Program-made: the position numbers and the translations under genes
Shown: positions 35,886-46,363 of the stretch, one piece after another
How positions within the stretch are numbered: the first letter of the stretch is position 1
Layout: every line of letters starts with the position of its first letter
Source: Baylisascaris procyonis
Lineage: Eukaryota > Nematoda > Chromadorea > Rhabditida > Ascarididae
Reading direction: 5' to 3'
Length of the DNA: 64,000 bases
Assembly (NCBI GenBank): GCA_037389465.1
Contig: JAZARR010000214.1
Span: forward strand, 2,728,001-2,792,000
Notes under the pieces: generated by a model
The model's database searches: none
The model's input: only the letters and a program-made list of their open reading frames with translations
Told to the model about the DNA's origin: nothing

Positions 35886-38800
35886 GTTTTCCGTTAATGT
35901 TTTGTGCTCTTTGATAGATTTCTTTTCCAGAACGTAAAATGGCCGCGTTTCTTATCTGTGTGCGCCTTTGTGTCTCGGTCTATTTATCTGCCTATGTATA
36001 TTTGTTTCTCCGATATTTTCTATTTAAGGATCACCGAAGCTAGGTTTATGAAGTTTAACGAGCGTGATGTCCACCGTTAGCATGTCGTCTCATATGTCGC
36101 ATTTTATGTTGACCCGTCAACCACAAAAAAGTTTGCAGGTATTGGCGGTACTAAAAAACTTGTGTTATATTTTTAAGCGATCAATTTTTCATTTTACATC
36201 AATTATGGCACAAGAAAAAACTACGCAGAAAACTTATAAAAGCATCTCAGTCAAATAAAAATATGAATGCGTCATTGTCTAAATGCTACTATTTCATGAA
36301 ACTAACTAGTTTGGTGGACAAATTTGCAAAAGCACATTGCCAACTCTTTTGGCCTTCTTCCCCACCTATTTATTTATTGTATTTATTAAACAATAATTAA
36401 AAGCTTACAAAAACATGTAATATCTCAAAGAAAAATGTTCATTTGGTTATCGATCTCATAAACATGTCATATCGAACGTAAATGTCATAAATGGATCCGG
36501 TGCTATTGTGTAAGTTGGAAGGCATTTGCAATTATGTAGTTAGGCTGATTTGGTGATTGTTATGGGCCGGTTTATGACTTCAATTGTTGGCAGACTGTCC
36601 GTTCGTGAGTGGCAGCATCTATGAGTTTGTCCCGTATCCTTGAATTCTCTTCTCCACTCATATGTCTTCTGTTTTTCTTGCTGCAATTTCACAATCTCGT
36701 ATGCGGCGACGACAGGTGAATGTTGTTCACTATTGCAATAATTCTATCGATTTTGGTTTAAACGTTAAAGAAATTAGAATTAAATAGGAGAAATTTCTTA
36801 TAGCATTAATTATTGTCTTATAATAAGTTCGCATTCGTCTTTGAATTGATTGATATGATCATTGCTGATCTAAGAGCAATGATCGTCGAGGTTATAAATG
36901 TTTGAAACAAAACGATTCCCAAATATTAACAAAACAACTTCACCCATAAAGCACAACAGCAGCATTTTAACTACTTTTGAAGATTTTTGTAAGCATAGTG
37001 ATGACTCTTGTCGTACATTTCTGATAGTAACAGCATCATTACCTTCTGTGTAATCTTTGATCAATGAAATTAGCAGTGTTTTACAATTATTCATTTATCG
37101 AATCCATTATCTCTTTAGCAAGTTGAGTATCGCTCAAAGGTTTCCTGTCTAATTGGTAAAGGTAACTGTGTTCCAAAACGATCACATAAAAATCATATTA
37201 TATCAGCGAGCAGATATGAGAGGATAACTGAGTCACTTATATGTCTAAAGTAATAAGTGACCCTTCATACAAACATTACGCATCGATATTGCTTTACTCT
37301 TCACTTTCCTTCTCATCGAACCCGTCCACGTCCATCATCACTGCTTTTGCAATCAAAGGCTTTTGCGTGATGTCTTTAAAGCTAAAATCAATCACGTGTT
37401 GGGAGTATCAGTTAGAAGGGTACTGCCAAAAAGATAATGCTAGAAGCATCTCACTTCTACATTTAATCATAATACAAAATCTGTCAAGTAGCAGATTTTG
37501 TACAATAATAATGTAATAGTTTCTTGAATGCGTTGAGATTTCTTTAGTATTCGTTCATCAGAAATATTTTGAGTTACATTTTAAAAGATTCGACCAATAG
37601 CGAATAAAGACATCGGTTGAAGGCCATGAGGTGAAGAGGGTATAAGTTTGAAAGGACCTTAACCTCTTGAAAACTCCTGAAAATCCTCCTTTTGACGTCA
37701 TTATAACATTCAGTTGACGATTTTAAGTGTGCACATATGCATTTGAAATTATATTGCAGCGAAAGAGGGGAGGTAAAGGGGGAAACTACTGCATACAGTT
37801 TTCCCGATCGATATATCTGCCCAGAATACGAAATCAGCGTTAGGGAACACGAGATAGTATTCTTACTAGTTTCCATTTGCGGTGAGTTGTTGCTGGTTTC
37901 AATGATTAAGACACTCCATAACCGTAAAGTAGAGCAGTATAGAGTCAAACAAATATTCTTTGCGCATTTCTTATTAAATATTAGTTCAAAATTGGCATTC
38001 GATGCTCCATATCGTTGATGGCTATCAACAGAAGCAAGTAGTGATCTGCGTAGCTGTAACCGAATTTAGTAATTATAAAGCTTTGCTATTGATCTGTCGA
38101 AGATGAGGGTTCTAACAAAACGCCATTCAATATCCATTGCCCGAGCTTTATTTACTTCGATGTTCATTTTGCAGAATCACGTTTACTAATCGCATTGTAA
38201 TATTTATTTGCAATTAATTAAGTTATGAATTTCAGCGACAATCGAAGAATCCTCATCGAGCGCCTTTACAACGAATTACCGCAAATCAAAGCGAAAGTGT
38301 TGTTCGTATTGATCCACTCTCTAATCAGTGGAAATACGATACGGAGATTTGTTCGGCCAACATGAATGATCTAGATGTTAACAATAAGTTACCGCCAATG
38401 GACGAGGTAAGAACTACTATGTAAGAGAGCATTAAATCACGATTGTTATTCATCTGGCAGCCGGCTGGAAATATCGTCCTAATGCGAACACATTTCACTG
38501 AGGTTGTGATGATGCACTTGTCATGTCAAAAAAAAGCATTTTTAATAGTCGAATGAGGCATAATTCAAGACGTCCCCTAAAATGACGTCATAAGCTCCTT
38601 TGTTAGCATGTCGATGACGTCATAAGTAAGTCCATAAGGGTTTATGTCGAATATAAGTTGATCACGACGGTGTTCAATTCAAGCTGCTTTCTTGCCATCC
38701 CTGTTTTTCTTTCCGGATTATTCAGAAATACAGCTGCCATATCTTGAACATCGCAATGAAGCGAGCGTTTTCTTTACAAACTGAAATTTCTGCAAGATTT

Positions 38801-41800
38801 GAATTTATTGATCACAAAAACTGCAGTAAATTAATAAAAAGTTTTTAAAATATTTTCTTGCTGATATTTCAAAATTTGTTATCCCAATAAAAAAGATTTT
38901 ATTTACTGCAATAGAAATAGTCAATACTATAACAATCCAAACTCGTTGGATGCGTTCAATCGTCTTGATGAACCAGTATCTCAATTGAATATTTAGTGAT
39001 AACAGTTATGGGCAATATTTTATATTTGCAGTTGGATTCGGATTTGTATGATCGAGTAGGTTATCTCAATTTGATGTCACAATACGAAGAACGAGAACGT
39101 CAACGCAAGTTTGACGAAATGGAACATTTACGACGTCTTAGAGAAGAGTTGGTCTCTTTAATTATTTCCTACCTTCAATTGATTTTCAATTTTTGCGCGA
39201 ACTATGAGGGTTGAGAATTCTCGACGCTCACAGTGGCAACAAATTCAAATTTTTACTCACCAAAAAATAAATACCTAATTGGCTATTTGTTTTTTACTGA
39301 GTAGAAATCAATCTTCTACATTTTTTTAATTCGCACCTATCGTTTCGAGAGGGCATGTCGAGGATCGTGAAAAAATTGTCGCTACAAGACTAAGCGAATT
39401 TTATTTGCCTATTCAAGCAAATTTCAACTTTTATGAGCTCATTATTTGTTAAAGAGCATAGATTTAGAACATTTTTTTTTTTTTTTTGAATTATGCTGGG
39501 TGAACGCTTTAACGCATCTTTATGAATTTACATTTACTAAGCGCATTGCGCAAACGTCACATCTATGCGCACATGTATAATTTCCATAATTTTCCCAAAA
39601 TTTCAACTTGAGAATCATCGGAACTGAAGTTGCCATGTTTAGTTGGTGTAATCTAACTTCGAGATGATCTCCTTTACCAACATTGAGTTCTTCTATCAAC
39701 TTCGAAAGGAGTCAAACATTTAAAGATACCAAAAAGTGTGTATCTTTTACAATGAAATACGTATTTCGCTAGTTTTTTTTTTGGCATGCATATTGCTCAA
39801 AAATGATTTAAAGCGACGTCATGCATCTATGCATGTTTCTTTTATGCTTATTATATTATATGAGCGATAATTCGCACAAGCTGGCATAATGTTCACTAAA
39901 CTAGAACAGGAAATCATCGCAAAGGATACACAGTTCTCGGTTTGCTTTCTGCACTTGAAGCATGAGTTCTAAGGCAGTAAAATCTGTTAGTTGTTATATT
40001 TATTACAATATGATCTCCTGAGCCATTTCCTTTAGATCGATTACCTTTTTGTATATTATACGCGCCTAAATGCATCATGAACTCTGCAAATGCAAATTTT
40101 TTTTGCATTATCGGTCAAATTTGCGAACATTTTTGCATTGTTTTTCTCAACATTGATATAAGCATCTAATGATGAGCCAAGTTGGAAGAAATAATCGTTA
40201 TTATTTACTCTGTTTCAAGGACATTATATATTTGAAAAGAAACCATCTTCAAGTGTATTTTTTATCGGAAAGTTTCCAAATGACTATCGAATATCGGAAC
40301 ACAATTGTTTTCTGACCTTATTTGTCTTTCGATCAGTTTATATGGACGTTCTCCTCAATTAATTTTACCGTCATAATAATCATTTTTCTATCCTTAAAGT
40401 ACGAGCGATGTTCTCAACGAATCTTTTCATCAAATGGGCGGTGTTTGATAGGACCCAATTTATCGTTAAGGTCTTATAGAAGCGATATAAAAGGACACAC
40501 AATTTATCTTAAATGGTGGAAAAAGCGAACGAATGTTTTATGATCAGCTATATTCGTGTAGTGTTTACGTTGCATATCTCCGGCTTGTTTAGTGATGTAT
40601 GTAACACTCTTTTTCAGCTAACCACTCGAATTTTTATGTTTATTTGGCAACTGGTCATTTATACTATTTCTTTGGTTAAGTTTTCTTCCTCATATTTCGG
40701 TTTTTACTTAATATTACTTTACATTTAAAATATTAATAGCTTTACTTTAATAGAGGCCTAAAATAGTAATAAGTAATAACAGCACATAGAGATGCACTAT
40801 TGCAGTGACATCTACAGAAGCACTGTTAATGCATCTCGGTGACTGTAGCCAGGTGCCACATATTTGGCTGCTCTTTTCGTTTTTTTCCTATAGCTTCTTA
40901 AAGATGGGAACGTGGGTGAGGAGGGGTTGGGGGGGGGGGGGAGGGGTGGAGGGGGAAGAGAAGAGGGAAGAGAGAGAGCGAGAGGTCACGTTCCATGACT
41001 TCATGTCATTGAACTGCGTCAGCTTGCTCCTTTTCGGAACCAATAAACACTATGTGCATTGTGTGCTATATTTTGGATTGTTTTTTCAATCAGTAAGTTT
41101 TCAACAAAAGAAATAGTGAATTTAATAAAATGCATTCACTACGAATAAATTTAACCAAAGAATGATAGAATAATTAAATAAATAAATGATTTTTTTTTTT
41201 AAATAACAGTTTGCTTATGCATATTTAAAATTTATAACAAATGTATATGTATATGATTATATCTAGGAATTTTTTGCAGAGTAAATGTATATTTAAAAAT
41301 TTAGAAAAGCTTATTTCTGCAAATGAATAATTGAATACTATATAAACGAATAAAAAATTTGGAAATTTATTTAAAGGTGGCAAGGGGTAATAATAGTCGG
41401 GCTCAATTTTTGCGTGAACATTGAGTTGTACGGAAGCAATCTTATGGCAGAGTTTTCTAAGCGTGAAGTATGGAACGCTTATTTACCCCCAATTTAGGCA
41501 TAATCGTCTTTTAGCAACTTCCTTGTGCCATCACGCTTCGTTGTTCTTATCGTAGTAAATGCATCTCTCGAATCGAGAATTTTAGTATTCCATCGCCATC
41601 GAATGGATACCGCCCCCTATTGCATTAGATATTGGCAAACTTTGTATTATGAAGTTGTATTCATCAATTGCTATTGAATATTGAGATTGGCTGCATCAAT
41701 TGGAAAATTCAACGCATCTAGTGCTACTAGTTTCTAAATTTGTGACACAGGTGAAGAGTTCATCCATTTCAAAACTTTATTCACAGTGCTGTTATGGAAC

Positions 41801-42164
41801 AGCACTAGAAGAATTCCTCGTCCAGACATTTGAATTTTGTTATGAAATAAGGAGAAAGGAGGGGGATGGGGTAGGTGAATGGAAAAGTCCTGTGACCTTG
41901 TGGTCGAAGAGTGATTTGCTTAAAAGAAAAGATTGTGGCTACTAATTTCACAGTCAAAAATTATTTTATTCTCATGATTTCAAATACTCCCATCTATTTG
42001 TAAATAAATTCGAGCAATTCTTCTTGGAGTTATCTCATTATTTTTTAATATTTTTTGTTTTTTTTTTTTAGTTTTGGAGGCTTCGTGAGAGAGTGACAAC
42101 TATAGATTGCTATCCGTTCGTCGTATTCTATGAACGTTTATTGAGAGGTCTTCGAAGCTTGTGA
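27671..42164 (+). CDS. Unrecognised protein with C4 zinc ribbon and C-terminal charged helix
   Basis: Seven exons, all phase 0, join into 278 residues: 27671-27781, 27871-27981, 28445-28549, 30851-30976, 38236-38406, 39032-39151 and 42072-42164 (stop TGA). Exon 4 carries CVRC at 119-122 and CIAC at 138-141 (C-X2-C-X15-C-X2-C), a typical zinc-ribbon spacing. Exons 6-7 form a long charged helix (YEERERQRKFDEMEHLRRL, then FWRLRERV) ending LLRGLRSL. Exon 2 is polar with a possible short helix (LDTLVRDISEALSRQ). No signal peptide or membrane segment is seen, so a cytosolic or nuclear protein is likely. I do not recognise the family. Exons 3, 4, 5 and 6 are strong; exons 1 and 7 are less sure. Joining exon 7 needs the donor at 39152 (GTCTCT) rather than a competing GTTGGT at 39148. 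The 7.2-kb intron after exon 4 may hide further exons. Confidence 0.62.
30967..31070. repeat. Tandem duplication, 52-bp period, spanning an exon end and splice donor
   Basis: Bases 30967-31018 and 31019-31070 are nearly identical, with 46 identical bases at the start of each copy. The unit contains the last nine coding bases of zinc-ribbon gene exon 4 plus its GTAGGT donor. The first copy ends TTTACAG, so the second GACTACAAG (31020-31028) is flanked by an acceptor and a donor. Confidence 0.97.
31333..31403 (+). pseudogene. tRNA-like relic (Leu/Ser-type) or tRNA-derived SINE head
   Basis: TGGCGGAGTGGG at 31340-31351 fits the tRNA A box. GGTTTCGAGCCC at 31382-31393 resembles a B box with one extra T. 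Seven bases before the A box partly pair with sequence after the B box. Stem mismatches and the B-box insertion argue against a working tRNA. It lies inside a zinc-ribbon gene intron. Confidence 0.4.
34087..34130. repeat. Perfect 22-bp tandem duplication
   Basis: The units 34087-34108 and 34109-34130 are identical. The duplication is intronic, with no coding potential seen. Confidence 0.97.
34632..34641 (+). repeat. Mononucleotide run, 10 G
   Basis: An uninterrupted G10 run lies in a zinc-ribbon gene intron, 300 bp from a G15 run. Confidence 0.95.
34933..34947 (+). repeat. Mononucleotide run, 15 G
   Basis: This is the longest G run in the window. It lies in the same intron as the G10 run. 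Confidence 0.95.
35826..35883. repeat. (TA)n microsatellite, about 29 units
   Basis: A pure TA dinucleotide run in the zinc-ribbon gene intron. Confidence 0.97.
36857..36884. repeat. Perfect 10-bp inverted repeat, 8-nt loop
   Basis: GATCATTGCT (36857-36866) and AGCAATGATC (36875-36884) are exact reverse complements. Intronic; no function can be assigned. Confidence 0.9.
37473..37502. repeat. Perfect 11-bp inverted repeat, 8-nt loop
   Basis: TACAAAATCTG (37473-37483) and CAGATTTTGTA (37492-37502) are exact reverse complements. A smaller inverted pair (TAGAAG/CTTCTA) lies about 20 bp upstream. Intronic. Confidence 0.9.
38583..38622. promoter_or_regulatory. Paired CRE-like octamers TGACGTCA
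   Basis: Two full TGACGTCA palindromes, each followed by TAAG, lie at 38583-38590 and 38615-38622. Two further copies are at 31094-31101 and 37693-37700 in the same gene. TGACGTCA is the consensus for CREB/ATF bZIP factors. Function here is inference only. Confidence 0.35.
40929..40941 (+). repeat. Mononucleotide run, 13 G, in a purine-rich tract
   Basis: A G13 run is followed by about 50 bp of GA-rich sequence (GAGGGG, GGGGGA, GAGAGAG words). Intronic in the zinc-ribbon gene. Confidence 0.95.
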
Positions 42165-44638
42165 GAGGGGGTCGAATTTAAACTCTGATAGTTGGATGTT
42201 CTGATGGTAGGGTCATACTAAGATCCAATCAGTTTCTTCAAATATTCGACCGCATATTGAAAACTTTTATAGTCCTACGGTTTTCCTATTATTTTCGTGC
42301 GGAAATATGCAGATTTCGTTTAATGCAGTTGGTTATTTCTTTACATTTTTTTCCGCAAAACACTTTATGATAACGTTAAGTTTGTGCGTGTGTATGTATA
42401 TTTGTCGATCTGCCTGGTGTTTTAAATATGCGATTTATTGAAATGAATTTTACGAAATTTGGCTGGTATAGTGTATTTCATCATTTGATCTCAATATTTA
42501 ACCTATGTCTATCAATTTCGAAGAAGTTTACCGACTTTTAGAGAGAGAGAAAATTTTGCGCGCATTTCACACCGATCGGTATTACAGCGAAAACGAATCG
42601 TTTGTAGAATATTTTTACGAGCGGTCGAGCTTATGAAATTATAAAAGCATTTGATCGGTATGATCTAGAGCGTAGAATAACCTCAGATATTAATCGCTTA
42701 AAATCGACCCATAGCAATTTTATCAGCATTTAAATAAACCTAAAAATTTGCATGAATTTTATTGCTGATCACGCTCTTATTTCGCATCGAAGGGATCACA
42801 AAAAAAAAAAAAACGATTTTAAATGCAGTATTTATGCTAGCGATTGTATCAGTTAGAATAAGAATGCATCATCGTGCATCTTTTATTATTTGTTGTTAAT
42901 TTCTATTACTCTAATAGTGGGGTTCCAAAAGCGCATATCATATCATCCCATACCCTTTTATATGCCTCTTTTTTTTTTAATGCGTAGCAGTTCTTATGCT
43001 TACGGAACGTGATGTTCAAGCGTTTTGCTTGTGATTGACGAAAATCAGCAAAATCTGCGACGCTGATTATAATCGATCAGTTTTTTTTTGACAAAATACC
43101 ACTATATGAGAGCGATTACAGACGTATCCATTTCTCTTTTTTAAACCTCAAATTCGTAGCTTCCGCAATTCTTCAAAATTGATCTATGTGAGGGGTGGTT
43201 GAGGGGATGGAAGTCGTAAGAAGAAAAGCTGCTTTCATCCACAGAATTTCGGAGCTGCACTATATTGAAGAAGAGAATGGGAAGCGGTTCAAATGCGTTG
43301 GAGTTGGAGAGGCTTCTCTTTAAGGTGGAAAAGAAGCCGTACAGCCTTTTACTCCAGGTGCTAGAAAGTCAAAGATTACCTGAGCTGTAGAGGCCTATAA
43401 AAATGCTTTGACTTATAAAGGAGGGGCTGCTCTATCAAAGTGAGATTGCCGAGGAGTCATATGACGATGTGCCATATTTCTATGTGTCTGCTATATCTAG
43501 TTATGTATTCCAATAAATTCTTTACAAACACAACCTGTGTTGTGGTGGGTGGGAGCTTGGTGGAATGAAGAAGAATATATTTAATATCCTTTACCGGAAT
43601 GAAATAATTTGTCACGTAAAACAATGAGCGTATTATTCTCGGTACTTGCTGTTCTTCTTGGCAGTATTGCTTGATGCGCTTGAGGCATTTAGAAGCGTTT
43701 GCCTATTTCTCTGTGGTCATTACAACTTATCTTCTGTAATTTTGTTTGATGCATCAATCTCTTTAAACCTTATTGTTCATGCAATTTGCCGACCCATTTA
43801 TCCCGGCGGTTTCAAGGATCGATACAACGAACATTCACTTTGTTAGCAATTGAGGTTTCTATCGACTCTCTGATGAGCTTTCATCGAGGAGCATATTTGC
43901 AAGTGGACGACATGGGGGAGGGTGTTGAGCGTTTTAAAGTGCGACTTAATTTGTGGCGCCCCACTGAGTTTGACATCGCTGCGCTCAGCATTGCGCATTC
44001 GGTTTCCTAATCAGGTGGATAGTTCTTTTCGTGTCGGCTGTCGTCATTCTGCTGCGGTGTCCTTCTGTCTGCAGACGAGTCTGAATTGACAATTCAAACG
44101 AACGTTCGTTTATTTCTGAGCATTACTGAAGAGCATTTGCCAGAATGGCTCGTCATGGGGCGATTTATATGTCGGCATTTGACGGTGTTGTTTCCGCTCA
44201 ACGCACAATGCGAAAATTGCCTCTGCAATTGAGCGTTAGCAAATCGATTCAATGCGAGAATGATTAACAACGTTATACCTTTATGTACTCAAAGGTCTAT
44301 GTTATACACCAATCAGCACCTCGTTACCCTTGCAATGGGGTTTATTAGTTATGACAATTATGAGTGAAAATCCAAGGGAATATTTCGATGTATTTTAATG
44401 CCTTTCACGTTTCCTATAAAAAATCACATTTTGATGCCATATTATAGGGCACATCCATATCTTATAAGAAATCTAGTCCATGCTTAAAGGTCATATCTTA
44501 ATTTCTGACATTTTTAAATAAAAGTACATAGTGACAAGAGGAACCCTGGTCTGTGTTTTGGGTTTCATTCGACTATCTACTAATTTTACTAACGTGATCT
44601 TATGATAATAGCACATGAAGTTAGGTGCTGGCAAGTGA
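42165..44638. other. Intergenic region with repeat copy and weak small ORFs
   Basis: The region contains the dispersed repeat at 42505-42633. Short open frames occur at about 43209-43325, 43840-44010 and 44144-44266. The last starts MARHGAIYMSAFDG and runs 40 codons. None has a recognisable family or clear splice context. Confidence 0.4.
42505..42633 (+). repeat. Dispersed coding-like repeat, copy 2, with intact short ORF
   Basis: This is the better-preserved relative of 15821-15945. It reads as an uninterrupted frame from an ATG to a TGA: MSINFEEVYRLLEREKIL, then about 25 more residues including TDRYYSENESFVEYF. The layout resembles mitochondrial ribosomal protein bS21m (MRPS21), which has a helical N-terminus followed by a RxxYYEKP-like segment. 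That similarity is from memory and weak. It may be a captured or retrocopied gene fragment. Confidence 0.5.
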
Positions 44639-46363
44639 ATGAATCGGCGGGCGTCTTATTACGAATACATTCCGGTTGCGAGGTACGCACCCCGATCACA
44701 ATCCTATCACGGCACATGCAGGAGACGTACAATGAGTGAAGTGTCCTTCGTCGACGATGATTTCCTCATCGCACCACCTTCCATTAGCAGTGATGACGAA
44801 CGATTCGTTGAAATTGAACACAGAACGTGAGCAATGTCGTTTCACTTGCTTTTACACTTCGTTAAGGTTCTGTTGAAAATCTCATCGAGCGGTTCGCTAT
44901 GATGAGATTTGAATGGTCAGCAAACTCCGTTTTCTACATAGTCTTTGTCGTGGATGCTTGTGTGAAGCCACATCGGCGAACCTTTCCTCCGCCTTATCTA
45001 CTTCTAACTTTCAGAACATTAGCCACAAACTCTCTCACCATCAAGCCGGGAGCAGCAATCAAGCGATAAACAAGCACAAGGAAGATGCGATTGATTTAGA
45101 AATTTCAAAGAAAAACCATTTGAAAGTATAAAAAATTGTGCACGTTTGATTCGTTTTTTAGTCGACCCAACGGATCATCGAAGTTCTTTATTTGCGGGCT
45201 GTTGAAATGAGATCATTCGTAGCCATATCATCACACAAATGCCGATGTTTAGAAACTGATATCTCTCAGCTGAGTAACTGCAGCTTTTGATGTAATTCAG
45301 TCAGCCAGCGGCTAATCAAAAGCACTGCTTCGCAGATCTCAGCCAAAAACATTATGCTGCAAAATCTTTCGAAAAATTTGGCTTGGAGGAAGAATCTCTT
45401 TGTGTAATTTCAAGTGAACGCTTGTTTGAACATAGATCTAAGCGAATTCGTTATTAATACTAAATTGTGCCTGCCAGAACGGTCTTTAATGATCAAGTTG
45501 AGTAATAATCTCGTTTGTTAAAACGTTCAGAATGAGTGCTGTGATGTGCATTATAGATAGATGAATAAATAATTGACAAGTCATAATCTTAATCCATATA
45601 GACGTGTTATGCGCTGTGAAAGGACTATTAAAATATCTAAAAATTTCATCATAGGATTGAAAAAATTCCCGCAGGATAAAACATATGTTTATCACAGATC
45701 TGTGGCTATTCTTTGAAGCTTCCCTCCTTGTCTTCAGTGGTTTTCTTTAGTGCAGTCTTACTTGCATTTGAATCCGATTAGCATTCATTGTGCAACTGCA
45801 ATCGTCTATCGAAGAGAAACTTTTTGAAATCTCTAAATAAACTTTGCACAGTGAATAATAAAGTAACTTTTCTCTTCAACACATTATTTTGCATATTAAT
45901 CGATTTCATAATTAAGTCTTTCCCTCAGCAAATTGGTCTTTGATAGCTATGCCTCAATCCTTTCCTTGCACCACACTACTTGTTACCTCATTTACAGCTT
46001 TTCTGAACGGTGCAAATATGAATTTTTTTGTTGAAAATGGAGGACATTTGCTGCTTTGCATCCCTAAAGAATTTCTAGAAAGACTCATTCTGAAGAGTTA
46101 GTGAGTGTTTTTCTGTGTTTGATCCTTCTACTAGCCTAACAGGTTATCATGCTAATTCATACTGCCTCCTGCATATACTTTCCTATTCGCTTATGTTTAG
46201 TGATAGCTTACTTAGCAGTGCGATAACAACAGCCAGTGAAAAAGCGCGCCAGAAGAGCTGGCACGATAGGCGCTTTTGTATTTACCGCCGACGATACGAA
46301 CTACTTTTGCAACTTGCAAAAACTAATAAAATTTACGCAGCACTTTCTTCACGATCGGCTTAG
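44639..46363 (+). CDS. Candidate two-exon orphan gene, Arg-rich N-terminus
   Basis: Exon 1 (44639-44826) starts MNRRASYYEYIPVARYAP and includes an acidic patch (SFVDDDFL, SSDDERFVEIE) before a GTGAGC donor. Exon 2 (46201-46363) follows a TATGTTTAG acceptor in matching phase, is rich in basic residues (WHDRRFCIYRRRYELLLQ) and ends SSRSA with a stop. Together they give 116 residues; an AATAAA lies 400 bp downstream. I do not recognise the family. Exon 1 can also join in phase to a 55-bp terminal exon at 45015-45069 or to the first certain Twinkle exon at 48454. In the last case it would supply a Ser/Arg-rich mitochondrial presequence and bring Twinkle to 682 residues, close to human Twinkle (684). 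I cannot decide between these from sequence alone. Confidence 0.42.
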
